Positions 1 through 7,658 of a stretch of 9,464 nt of DNA are shown here, in pieces. How positions within the stretch are numbered: the stretch's first letter is position 1; every line of letters starts with the position of its first letter. The notes beneath the pieces were generated by a model. It had not been told where the DNA came from and ran no database searches. It saw only the letters and a list, made by a program, of their open reading frames with translations. Source of the stretch: Thermoplasmata archaeon (GTDB lineage Archaea; Thermoplasmatota; B47-G6; B47-G6B; 47-G6); the NCBI GenBank assembly GCA_003663565.1, contig QMTT01000009.1:1-9464 (forward strand), read 5' to 3'. A program made the translations under genes and the position numbers.

Positions 1-186
1 CTCCCTGCCCACTCGGCATTAGACAAATCGAGGCAAGGCTTTATAAGACTAACACTCCACCTCCCCTAATTCATCCCCACATTGAAATGCGAGGCTTTCT
101 TAGTGACATTTTGTAACTGTCTCTCAAGCTAGAGTATTTCATAGAATGCAAAAAGATATCAGATAACCTTCTTCTGATGTGGCTAT

Positions 187-206
187 AGTATATTTATCTT
201 AAAAGC
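187..206 (+). promoter_or_regulatory. Probable TATA-region promoter of the hydrogenase operon
   Basis: An AT-rich block contains overlapping TATA-like elements, TATATTTATC near 189-198 and CTTAAAAGC at 199-206. Archaeal transcription usually starts about 25 nt downstream, which would put the start near 215-232 and give a leader of roughly 55-70 nt before the TTG start at 285. No other strong element lies closer to the gene. A second TATA-like word, CTTTATAAG at 39-47, lies much further upstream and is nearly symmetric, so it could serve either strand. The call rests on sequence similarity and position only. Confidence 0.4.
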
Positions 207-269
207 GTTGTAATTACGAGAAATGACACTTCCCAGAGAGGGTAATGTACATGTGTATAATTGTCATGG

Positions 270-276
270 GGAGGTG
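270..276 (+). promoter_or_regulatory. Shine-Dalgarno sequence that fixes the start of the first operon gene
   Basis: GGAGGTG is a near-perfect match to the anti-SD of archaeal 16S rRNA and sits 8 nt before the in-frame TTG at 285. The longer in-frame TTG at 261 has no such motif before it, and the SD would lie inside that coding sequence. The ATG at 280 is out of frame and reaches a stop after eight codons. TTG 285 is therefore the preferred start. The same GGAGGTG plus TTG arrangement recurs at the next gene (2367-2373 and 2381). Confidence 0.7.
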
Positions 277-284
277 CTAATGTC

Positions 285-2384
285 TTGGAGGAGAGAATTC
301 CCATAGTTTGTTATCACTGCAGCTTAGGATGTAGGACGTTTGTTAGGGTAAGGGAAGGTTATCCTGTAAATATAGAATACATGAAGAACTATCCAGATAT
401 AGTTAATGAACATGGTAAGTTGTGTTCAAAAGGAAATGCCATACTTTCGCTTGAGAAGAAACTTAAAAGAATAAAATCTCCATTGAAGAAAAAGGAAAAT
501 GGTGAGTTTGTGGAAATCAGTTGGAATGAAGCTATTAGATACGTTGTTGAGAGCATTAATTCTCTTCGTGACAATCCGGATAAAATGGCATTTATTGGAT
601 CCTTAAACGCATATAATGAGTCGAGTTATGTACTTCAAAAGTTCTCAAGAGTACTTGGGTCAAACAATATAGATAGTGAAGCACGATTCTGCTATTTGGG
701 GGCAGGCTATGCTCTTCTTGAGAGCATGGGATATGCTGCCTCAACGAACACGATAAAATCCTTGGAGAAATCTGAGTGCATAGTAATTTGGGGGCATAAC
801 CTTGCTGAAACGCAACCTATAGCTTTCAGATATGTGCTAAAAGCTAGAGACAAGGGTGCTACAATTATAGTAATAGACCCTAGGTTCACGAAGACAGCAC
901 GTTTCTCCGACATATATATTAAAGTGAGACCAGGAAAAGATCTCGCGCTTGCAAACGGTATAATAAATGTCATACTAAATGAAACCCTTTATGACGCTGA
1001 TTTTATTGAAAAAAGGTGTGAAGGATTTGAAATAGCAAGACAGATAGCTATGAGGTACGACCTAAAGACTATAGAAGAAATCACTGGAGTTAGCGCTGCT
1101 GTCATCATGGAGGTTGCCAGAAGGTTTGCAAAGGCACGAACTGCCTCCGTAATAATTGGCACAGGTGTTACACAATCAATAAACGCCAAAGAGATCACGC
1201 ATGCTATAGTTTCAATAGCATTAATGTGTGGACATGTTGGAAAGCCAGGATCCGGCGTTTACATCGCAAGTGGAAAGAGTAATATACAGGGAGTCATAGA
1301 CATGGGAGTTCTTCCAGATGTCCTACCAGGACATAAATCCTTAGAGGATCGTGAATATGTAGAGTTCTTGGAGAGGAAGTGGGGTTACGAGATCCCAAAG
1401 GATAGAGGGCTTTCACTTTTGGAATTCATGGAAGGTGCTGAAAAGGGACACATATGTGGAATTTATACCATGGGAGAGGATATTCTTCATAATACTCCTA
1501 ATACTGAGAGAGTTCTTAGAGCTTTAGAGAAGCTTGAGTTCCTCATAGTGCAGGATAGTAGAATGACACCAACGGCGGAGCTTGCTGATGTTATCATGCC
1601 TAGGACCACAATATTAGAAAGTGAAGGCTCACTTACAAGCATTGAGAGAAGGATCCAATGGAGTTACAGGGTTATAAGTCCTCCCAAGAATGCAAGGCCT
1701 GATTGGTGGATAATTAAAAACATTGCTAAAGAGTTGGACATTAAAGGATTTGAATACTCTGCTCCTGATGACATTTTTAAGGAAATAGCAACGATTGTTC
1801 CACAATACAGGGGAATTACGATTAATATGTTAAAGGAAAGCATATCAGGCGTCTTTTGGCCACGAGGTTCTGAAAGAACACTTTATTTAGAGAAATTTAA
1901 TACAAGGAATGGAAGAGCTAAAATAAAGACGTATGATGTAAAGTTATCTCATGATGAGGATAAGAGATACCCTTTAATACTTATTACTGTGAGATATGTG
2001 GACTATACTCAGGGATTTGTTACAGGGTTCTTAGACAGATTCTCTAAGGCAAAGTTGACAATTCCAAGGGTTGAAATTAACCCCGAAGATGCACAAGTCT
2101 TGGGAATATCAGAAGGGGACTTTGTTAGGATAGATACAGAGCGTGGGTCTTATCCCGTCATATGTACTATATCAAATAACGTCGAAAAAGGGACAATAGC
2201 TATTCCATGGCATATGGGGGTGAACATAATCACAAGTGATCGCTACTCAAAGGATACAAAGATTCCTGACATGAAGAGATGCCGTTGCAGGATTGTAAGG
2301 ATAAGCCGAGAAGAGTTCGATCAGCTTCTCAGAATGCTTCCTGAACACATAAGGAGGCACTATCTTGGAGGTGTAAAGCATTGA
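285..2384 (+). CDS. Molybdopterin oxidoreductase, formate dehydrogenase alpha (FdhF/FdhA) family
   Basis: This 699-residue cytoplasmic protein, close in length to E. coli FdhF (715), should bind a bis-MGD Mo or W cofactor and one [4Fe-4S] cluster and feed electrons to the hydrogenase encoded downstream. Residues below count from TTG 285. The N-terminal cluster motif is C9-x2-C12-x3-C16 with C47, followed by the electron-relay Lys49. The MopB domain fills the middle (CGHVGKPGSGV and SNIQGVIDMG motifs), and the dinucleotide-binding C-terminal domain starts near 561. C136 aligns with the catalytic Cys/Sec of FdhF. The next residue is Tyr137 where FdhF has His141, and Ser329 stands where FdhF has Arg333. 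Both are hallmark formate-site residues, so family membership is clear but formate as substrate is not. There is no signal peptide. The stop overlaps the next start by four bases (TTGA). An alternative start is TTG 261 (707 residues). Confidence 0.9.
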   Translation: MEERIPIVCYHCSLGCRTFVRVREGYPVNIEYMKNYPDIVNEHGKLCSKGNAILSLEKKLKRIKSPLKKKENGEFVEISWNEAIRYVVESINSLRDNPDKMAFIGSLNAYNESSYVLQKFSRVLGSNNIDSEARFCYLGAGYALLESMGYAASTNTIKSLEKSECIVIWGHNLAETQPIAFRYVLKARDKGATIIVIDPRFTKTARFSDIYIKVRPGKDLALANGIINVILNETLYDADFIEKRCEGFEIARQIAMRYDLKTIEEITGVSAAVIMEVARRFAKARTASVIIGTGVTQSINAKEITHAIVSIALMCGHVGKPGSGVYIASGKSNIQGVIDMGVLPDVLPGHKSLEDREYVEFLERKWGYEIPKDRGLSLLEFMEGAEKGHICGIYTMGEDILHNTPNTERVLRALEKLEFLIVQDSRMTPTAELADVIMPRTTILESEGSLTSIERRIQWSYRVISPPKNARPDWWIIKNIAKELDIKGFEYSAPDDIFKEIATIVPQYRGITINMLKESISGVFWPRGSERTLYLEKFNTRNGRAKIKTYDVKLSHDEDKRYPLILITVRYVDYTQGFVTGFLDRFSKAKLTIPRVEINPEDAQVLGISEGDFVRIDTERGSYPVICTISNNVEKGTIAIPWHMGVNIITSDRYSKDTKIPDMKRCRCRIVRISREEFDQLLRMLPEHIRRHYLGGVKH

Positions 2385-2875
2385 AAGCTCAGAAAAAGAG
2401 TATAATAGTAAACCCATCAAGATGCATAGGGTGTAGATCATGTGAAGCAGCATGTGAAAGAGAACATAATGGAAAGAGTTATATTAAGGTTTATGAGTGG
2501 AAGGATGTCATATCGATCTCATTTACTTGTAGACATTGTGCAAATGCTCCTTGTGTGTTTGTATGTCCTGTGAATGCTCTTTACAAGGATGATGATGGTG
2601 CTGTTTCAGTTGTCCCTCAAAAGTGCATAGGATGTCTTATGTGTGCTGTTGTGTGTCCATTTGGCGTTCCAGAACTTGATGAACACAATAAGATCATGCT
2701 TAAGTGTGATTTATGCTCCCATCGCAGGAAGGAAAACATGCTTCCCGCATGTGTTGAGACATGCCCTACGGATGCACTCATTTTTGGAGATATCTTTGAC
2801 GTTCAGAGGCTTAGAAGAGAAAGCATTGCTGAGAGAGTTGTAGGAATATTAAAGAGGGCTTATGAGGGGATATAA
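2381..2875 (+). CDS. hycB: Four-cluster ferredoxin-type electron-transfer subunit (HycB/HyfA-like)
   Basis: This 164-residue polyferredoxin probably links the Mo/W subunit to the hydrogenase module, as HycB does for FdhF in E. coli formate hydrogenlyase. Sixteen cysteines form four [4Fe-4S] sites in the pattern of the HycB/DmsB family: C15-C18-C21-C25, C50-C53-C58-C62, C82-C85-C88-C92 and C109-C112-C124-C128. A short basic helical tail follows (about 141-164). There are no membrane segments or export signals, so it should act on the cytoplasmic face. The start is TTG 2381, with GGAGGTG at 2367-2373 seven nt upstream. The start overlaps the stop of the preceding gene, which implies translational coupling. 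Its place between the catalytic subunit and the hydrogenase genes supports the role. No Cys ligand is missing. Confidence 0.9.
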   Translation: MKAQKKSIIVNPSRCIGCRSCEAACEREHNGKSYIKVYEWKDVISISFTCRHCANAPCVFVCPVNALYKDDDGAVSVVPQKCIGCLMCAVVCPFGVPELDEHNKIMLKCDLCSHRRKENMLPACVETCPTDALIFGDIFDVQRLRRESIAERVVGILKRAYEGI

Positions 2876-4495
2876 GTGACTTTGGAGAGTGCTTTCTTGT
2901 ACATTGCAATTTCAGTGTACGGGATTGCAGCTCTCCTCGCGTATGTACTCGAAAGACACTTCGGAAAAGAAAGAGATGTTGTAGTGAGTTCTTTATTTAT
3001 CCTAGCATCTTTATTTTTGATGGCATATGCCATAAGCATCCTTTGGAAAAAGAATCTTGTATATGCTTTCATCCTGGTCTTGTCGGTCCTTTATACTATG
3101 GTATTTTTAGGCACATTTATGATGCACTTAAAAGAAAAGATTTCCTTAGGAATTCTCGCAGTGTTGAGTGTGTTTCTTCTGTTAACTGAAGACTTGCTCA
3201 TTAAAGCATTAATACTCGAGCTTATAGCTCTTATAAACTGGTGGATCTTAAGAAAAGCGGAAAAATCTTTATCATCTAAGCTTATGATCTCAATTAATCT
3301 CCTTGGGGTGATACCTCTCCTGACAAGTGCCTTATTAAGTGATTATGGGAGCTCTCTTGAAAGATTTTCTGTTGGGCTTAAAGTCTCAGGAGAAGTTCTT
3401 ATGATGATTTTCATTCCATATCTGTTGATATATGCTAACCCTTGTGAAAGCCATACCTTACCTCTTACGATAACAGCTGGAGTAGTTATTCCTAGTATCT
3501 CAGCATTGGATCTATTGCACACCCTAGAAGCTCTTAACGATATCGTCCTTGGAACGCTCATTATTATTATAGGAACTCTGTCTTTGGGATTTTCGCTATT
3601 CCTACGCATTTTAGAGAACAACAGCTCTTCTGCTCTTGCTGGGCTTTCTCAGGAGGGATTCAGTTATACAGCAATGCTTATAGGAATCATGGGAAGTACT
3701 TCATATGCGTTTGTTTTCAGAGGTATAGCTTTCTATGTGATGATCCTATATGTGATCATGACAGTGCTTATGCTTCTAGTAATGTTGATTAACGAAGAAA
3801 ATCTCCTTGATGAATCCTTGAAGTGGAGTCCATACCTAAGAATGACCTTGTTATTTACGATAGGTTTTGTCTTGGCAACGGCTGTTGGGGCTCCCCTCAC
3901 AGGGGGATTTTCCTGGAGGACAATGCTCTACAATCTCTCGTCATTAAGTGGACACTCTGTGACGGTGTTTGTAATAGTGTTGGCAATGACAGTTCTCTCA
4001 TTGCCTGGATATATTAAGTCATTTATTGTCGTTCATGAGAGCTTAAGGCGTAAAATAAGACCTTATTGGGATATATTTAGAGTAGCATCTGTTATAATCT
4101 TGACACTTACGTTAGCAGTTGTAGGTCTTCTTCCAAGTATCACGTTGAATACAATTATAGGGGAAGATTATGTTCAAGCATATTTTAGCAGTGTTGAGAG
4201 GGAAAACATAGCATTTCTTGTAGTTATTGTAATATCCTTACTAGTGATATATGGAATTGTGCCAGCTTCAAGGGAAAAAAGGGATATATGGTCACTTGGA
4301 GAGAGAGTACCAGAAGAACTCTATAGGATTCCCCCCGAGGACTATTATAAGCCTATCACGGAGAAGTTCTCAAAGATCCTAATCATTAAGAAGGTCATGG
4401 AAAGGGCCTTCCAGAGAGCTGTACCATATGCAATAGCGTTGATAGCAATAGAGGTCTCCATAACGATTATTATCTATCTTTCTTTAGGGTGGTGA
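2876..4495 (+). CDS. hycC: Divergent antiporter-like membrane subunit of group 4 hydrogenase (HycC/HyfB/NuoLMN-like)
   Basis: This 539-residue, very hydrophobic protein has roughly 14 membrane helices and a final helix near 513-536 after a soluble stretch (465-510). Position between hycB and hycD, length and hydropathy fit the proton-antiporter-like subunit of formate hydrogenlyase (E. coli HycC, 608). Sequence similarity is weak. The helix-5 Glu seems kept at E115. The TM7 Lys falls on P206, the NHSLFK-type His and Lys of TM8 fall on Y292 and T296, and the charged TM12 residue falls on R348. The usual H-x-W-L-P-x-A-H signature is also gone. The start is GTG 2876, directly after the previous TAA, with GAGGGGA at 2864-2870. 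The membrane-arm role is secure from context. Actual ion translocation is doubtful. Confidence 0.75.
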   Translation: MTLESAFLYIAISVYGIAALLAYVLERHFGKERDVVVSSLFILASLFLMAYAISILWKKNLVYAFILVLSVLYTMVFLGTFMMHLKEKISLGILAVLSVFLLLTEDLLIKALILELIALINWWILRKAEKSLSSKLMISINLLGVIPLLTSALLSDYGSSLERFSVGLKVSGEVLMMIFIPYLLIYANPCESHTLPLTITAGVVIPSISALDLLHTLEALNDIVLGTLIIIIGTLSLGFSLFLRILENNSSSALAGLSQEGFSYTAMLIGIMGSTSYAFVFRGIAFYVMILYVIMTVLMLLVMLINEENLLDESLKWSPYLRMTLLFTIGFVLATAVGAPLTGGFSWRTMLYNLSSLSGHSVTVFVIVLAMTVLSLPGYIKSFIVVHESLRRKIRPYWDIFRVASVIILTLTLAVVGLLPSITLNTIIGEDYVQAYFSSVERENIAFLVVIVISLLVIYGIVPASREKRDIWSLGERVPEELYRIPPEDYYKPITEKFSKILIIKKVMERAFQRAVPYAIALIAIEVSITIIIYLSLGW

Positions 4496-4499
4496 GTGC

Positions 4500-5414
4500 A
4501 TGATAGCAAGTGTTCTTACGATAGCAATTGCAATAGCCCTCTTGACGATATTTAGTGTTCTTATGGAAGGGATTAGGGGGAAAATAAAGGCAAGGTTACA
4601 ACAGAGGATAGGTGGTAGTATTGTTCATGAAATTCACGACATATTAGACCTCCTTACCCTAAAGGGCATAACTCCAGAGGAGTTACCAATATATGTAGTG
4701 GCCCCATATTTTGCATTTAGCCTATCGCTGGCATTGGGTTTAAGTGTACCATTTGGAAAAATAGTTATAGTAAGCGGTAATATGCTCACAATAATTCTTC
4801 TTGTCCTCTCAATAACTGCTATTATTTCAATCCCTGCAATGTTAGTCAATAATGTATATTCAAACATTGGAGCAAATAGGGAAATAATAATTACATTTAC
4901 AGCTCTAATTCCATTTATGCTTGTATGTGGGATATTCTTAGTTAAGTTTAACACTCTTAGCATAGTGGAAATAGCGGAATCCCTTCTAGTTACACCTTCA
5001 GTCATTCTTGGGCTTGCTGTTATAGGATACGTAGTTTACGTGCTCTCAGAGTTCGCACCTTTTGACATCTCACGTTCTAACACTGAGATAATAGACGGCA
5101 TATTTTCAGAGTATGGGGGAAGATTCCTAGGGATATTAGAATGGGCGTTCTTTATAAAGAGGTTCTCTCTTGTGATGTTCTTTTCTTCGCTTCTTGCGAT
5201 ACCTATCACAAAAGGAATTCTTGGAGTCTCTACATATGGAGGTCATGTTCTAGCTTTTGCTTTCCAATTGGTTTTCTTAACACTTTATTACATTATAGCG
5301 ACATTGATCGAAGAAAGAACTGCTAGGACTAGGATCAATAATGTAATTAAGGTGAATGGTGTTGTCACCTTGGTGGCATTTTTAGGGCTTATATTATCCT
5401 TATTTGGATTGTAG
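4500..5414 (+). CDS. hycD: NuoH-like membrane subunit of group 4 hydrogenase (HycD/HyfC-like)
   Basis: This 304-residue membrane protein, about eight helices and the same size as E. coli HycD (307), should anchor the hydrogenase peripheral arm in the membrane. The family signature after helix 1 is clear: GIRGKIKARLQQRIGG at 24-39, followed by a DIL-LLTLKG stretch. GANRE at 124-128 matches the GASRE motif, APFD sits at 186-189, and SEYGG at 203-207 matches SEYSG. Several conserved acidic residues are replaced. Ile137 precedes the conserved Pro, and the EAEQE block after PFD reads as R192, N194 and E196, with only the last Glu kept. The start is ATG 4500, four bases after the hycC stop, with a GGGTGGTGA ribosome site at 4487-4495 overlapping that stop. 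The C-terminus keeps the EERTAR-type basic loop and last helix. Confidence 0.87.
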   Translation: MIASVLTIAIAIALLTIFSVLMEGIRGKIKARLQQRIGGSIVHEIHDILDLLTLKGITPEELPIYVVAPYFAFSLSLALGLSVPFGKIVIVSGNMLTIILLVLSITAIISIPAMLVNNVYSNIGANREIIITFTALIPFMLVCGIFLVKFNTLSIVEIAESLLVTPSVILGLAVIGYVVYVLSEFAPFDISRSNTEIIDGIFSEYGGRFLGILEWAFFIKRFSLVMFFSSLLAIPITKGILGVSTYGGHVLAFAFQLVFLTLYYIIATLIEERTARTRINNVIKVNGVVTLVAFLGLILSLFGL

Positions 5415-5424
5415 GTGATCTTAG

Positions 5425-7128
5425 ATGAGAGAAGATGTTGAAGTTTCACAAGTGAAAAGCATTATTGAAAGGTTTAAGGATAAGATACTTGATGTGAAGA
5501 AGGTTCAAGATAACCAATGGATTTTAATAACTGATAGAGATTCTCTCAGGCCCATTGTGACCTATATTATGCAATCGGAAAAGTTTAAAGAAGCACATAT
5601 TGCTACAATGGTAGGAACGGATGAAAGACCTTTAAGAGGGAAAATGAGTGTAACATTTTGGATAAACACCCTAACGGACAGTATGAACGTGTTCATAGGA
5701 GTGAGAACATACCTTGAAGAAGATAACTTGGAGTATGACTCTGTTTCTAAGGATGTACCTGGAGCGAACTGGTATGAGAGGGAAATATATGACATGTTAG
5801 GAGTAGTCCCTAGAGGACACCCAGACCTAAGAAGGCTTATTCTTCCAGATGATTGGCCTGATAACGTTTATCCCTTAAGGAAGGACTTCAAATACACAGA
5901 AAGTCCTGTTAGTTATCCAAATTACAGCTTTACTTACACTGAAGAAAGGTCCTCGTGTGCTATAGTTCCTTTAGGGCCATATCATGTCTCACTAGATGAA
6001 CCTGCTCATTTTAAATTATATGTGCGTGGGGAAGAGATCGTCGGGTGTGATTATAAGGGATTTTATTCACACCGTGGTGTAGAAAAAATTGCAGAAAGCA
6101 GGCTAACTTATGAACAGGTGAATTTTATTGCAGAGAGGATATGTGGCATCTGCGGCTACACGCATTCGACAGCATATTGTCAAGCAATAGAAAGAATATC
6201 GAAAATAGAAGTTCCTGAGAGAGCTGAGTACATCAGGACATTACTCCTAGAGATAGAAAGGATTCATAGTCATCTTCTTTGGCTGGGTGTTGCAAGCCAT
6301 CTTGTAGGGTTTGAGTCAGGCTTTATGGATGCATGGAGGATTAGAGAAAGGATCATGTGGCTTGCTGAAAGACTAACTGGAAATAGGAAGACTTATGGTA
6401 TGAACGTCATAGGCGGGGTTAGAAGAGATCTTTTAGACTATAGAAAGGATCTTGTTACAAAGACTGTAAAAGAGCTTAAGAAAGAGTACAAGGAGTTCGT
6501 TGATAGGCTGACGTCAATAAAAAGCTTTATCAGAAGATGCGAGGGCATTGGAGTATTAAAGTATGATAAAGCCCGCGCTTATGGTGTTTTAGGACCTACA
6601 GGAAGGGGGTCTGGAAGGAATATAGACGTGAGAAGGGATCACTCGTATGCAGCCTATAAAGACGTTGACTTCAAGGTGCCAGTTTATAAAGAAGGAGACG
6701 TGCTCTCGAGGGCTCTCACTAGAATTGATGAAGTATTTGAGAGCATTTGGATAATAGAGCAGGTATTAGACTCAATACCTGGAGGAGATGTAATAGCCGA
6801 ATATACGGAGATACCACAATATGAAGAAGGTCTTGGATACACAGAAGCTCCTAGAGGAGAAAACGTTCATTATGTAATGACAGGAGAGAAGAACATGGTA
6901 TACAGGTTTAGGGTTCGAGCACCGACATATGCAAATCTTCAAGCAGTTCCAGAGATGCTTAAGGGGTATACTGTAGCAGACGCTCCATTGATAATTGCAA
7001 GCATAGATCCATGTTATTCGTGTACTGAGAGAGTGACAATAATAGATGTAAGGGATTGTAAAACGATGACGTTAGACGAATATGAGTTTAACATGCTCTC
7101 TGTAAAGGCTTCTAAGAGGTGGTTTTAA
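5425..7128 (+). CDS. hycE: [NiFe]-hydrogenase large subunit, fused NuoC/NuoD type (HycE/HyfG-like)
   Basis: This is the catalytic H2-forming subunit, 567 residues against 569 in E. coli HycE. Residues about 10-155 are the NuoC-like 30-kDa domain, with the block YEREIYDMLG, RGHPDLRRLILPDDWP and YPLRKDF. Residues 180-567 are the large subunit. The four Ni-Fe ligands are present: C240 and C243 in RICGICGYTHS, and C530 and C533 in DPCYSCTER. EAPRGE at 474-479 is the conserved loop near the active site. Thirty-one residues follow R536, so a HycI-type protease should cleave there, although none is encoded in this window. The start is ATG 5425 with AGGTGAT at 5413-5419 overlapping the hycD stop. No missing residue or truncation is seen, and this is the most conserved gene of the set. 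Confidence 0.96.
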   Translation: MREDVEVSQVKSIIERFKDKILDVKKVQDNQWILITDRDSLRPIVTYIMQSEKFKEAHIATMVGTDERPLRGKMSVTFWINTLTDSMNVFIGVRTYLEEDNLEYDSVSKDVPGANWYEREIYDMLGVVPRGHPDLRRLILPDDWPDNVYPLRKDFKYTESPVSYPNYSFTYTEERSSCAIVPLGPYHVSLDEPAHFKLYVRGEEIVGCDYKGFYSHRGVEKIAESRLTYEQVNFIAERICGICGYTHSTAYCQAIERISKIEVPERAEYIRTLLLEIERIHSHLLWLGVASHLVGFESGFMDAWRIRERIMWLAERLTGNRKTYGMNVIGGVRRDLLDYRKDLVTKTVKELKKEYKEFVDRLTSIKSFIRRCEGIGVLKYDKARAYGVLGPTGRGSGRNIDVRRDHSYAAYKDVDFKVPVYKEGDVLSRALTRIDEVFESIWIIEQVLDSIPGGDVIAEYTEIPQYEEGLGYTEAPRGENVHYVMTGEKNMVYRFRVRAPTYANLQAVPEMLKGYTVADAPLIIASIDPCYSCTERVTIIDVRDCKTMTLDEYEFNMLSVKASKRWF

Positions 7129-7658
7129 TGTCAAAAATTGTGACGCTAGAATATCCATTGAAAGAGCTTAAGGCTCCTGAAGAATATAGAGGATTGCCGT
7201 ACATAGACCCTCATAAGTGTATAGGTTGCGGTGCTTGTAGGAACGCATGCCCTTCTGATGCTGTAATGAAAATTGATGACATAAAAAACGGTATAAGGAA
7301 GATAATACTAGACGTTGGAAGATGTATTCGATGTGGCAGATGTGAAGAAGTATGTCCAACAGGAGCTATAAAGCTTACAACGATATTCGAAGCTGCCTCT
7401 AAGAGTAGGGAAAATCACATCGAAATCATTGAGTTAAAGCTTTTGAGATGCTCCAGATGTGGAAGGTATTCTGAATTCACAGAAAGACAAGTGATGTTTG
7501 CCTTAGACATACTACCAAGAGAAGCCCTTGAAGTCGAGGCTTTGGACAAGAGAATATGGCTTTGTAGAGACTGTAGGAGGGAAACAGCACTTAGTGAGGC
7601 TGTGGATAAGGAGTGGAAGTGGTATTATGGTAAGCTTGTCAAGAGCACTTGGGAGTGA
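7128..7658 (+). CDS. hycF: Two-cluster ferredoxin subunit with C-terminal Cys motif (HycF/HyfH/NuoI-like)
   Basis: This 176-residue iron-sulfur protein passes electrons between the four-cluster subunit and the small hydrogenase subunit. Two [4Fe-4S] sites are seen, C31-C34-C37-C41 and C66-C69-C72-C76, the second crossing into the first fold as usual for NuoI-type proteins. A second pair of motifs, C108-x2-C111 and C146-x2-C149, looks like a rubredoxin- or zinc-ribbon-type site. E. coli HycF carries a comparable Cys-rich tail, so this is a family trait. ATG 7128 is chosen because AGAGGTGG at 7115-7122 lies five nt upstream and the ATG shares one base with the hycE stop (TAATG). An in-frame GTG at 7119 would cover that ribosome site and is less likely. 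The gene ends inside hycG. Confidence 0.92.
   Translation: MSKIVTLEYPLKELKAPEEYRGLPYIDPHKCIGCGACRNACPSDAVMKIDDIKNGIRKIILDVGRCIRCGRCEEVCPTGAIKLTTIFEAASKSRENHIEIIELKLLRCSRCGRYSEFTERQVMFALDILPREALEVEALDKRIWLCRDCRRETALSEAVDKEWKWYYGKLVKSTWE

Noticed and set aside
3..116. Reading frame open from the left edge to a TAA at 114-116, possible 3' end of an upstream gene (ends HIEMRGFLSDIL)
   Set aside because: Only about 37 codons and no recognisable motif, and a frame this long is expected by chance fairly often. It also contains a TATA-like word. Sequence to the left of the window would decide.
251..306. Short frames ATG 251-TAA 280 and ATG 280-TAG 306 before the first gene, overlapping as TAATG, as a possible leader peptide
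   Set aside because: The GGAGGTG at 270-276 serves the in-frame TTG at 285 well, the short frames have no ribosome site of their own (251) or no extended product (280), and no regulatory codon bias is visible.
4634..5005. Minus-strand open frame of 123 codons inside hycD
   Set aside because: It is the antisense of a well-supported membrane gene, has no ribosome site or family likeness, and follows from codon bias of the plus strand.
7528..7626. Longer hycG start at ATG 7528
   Set aside because: The extra 33 residues do not resemble the family and would overlap hycF by 131 nt. ATG 7627 has a ribosome site and gives the usual N-terminus.
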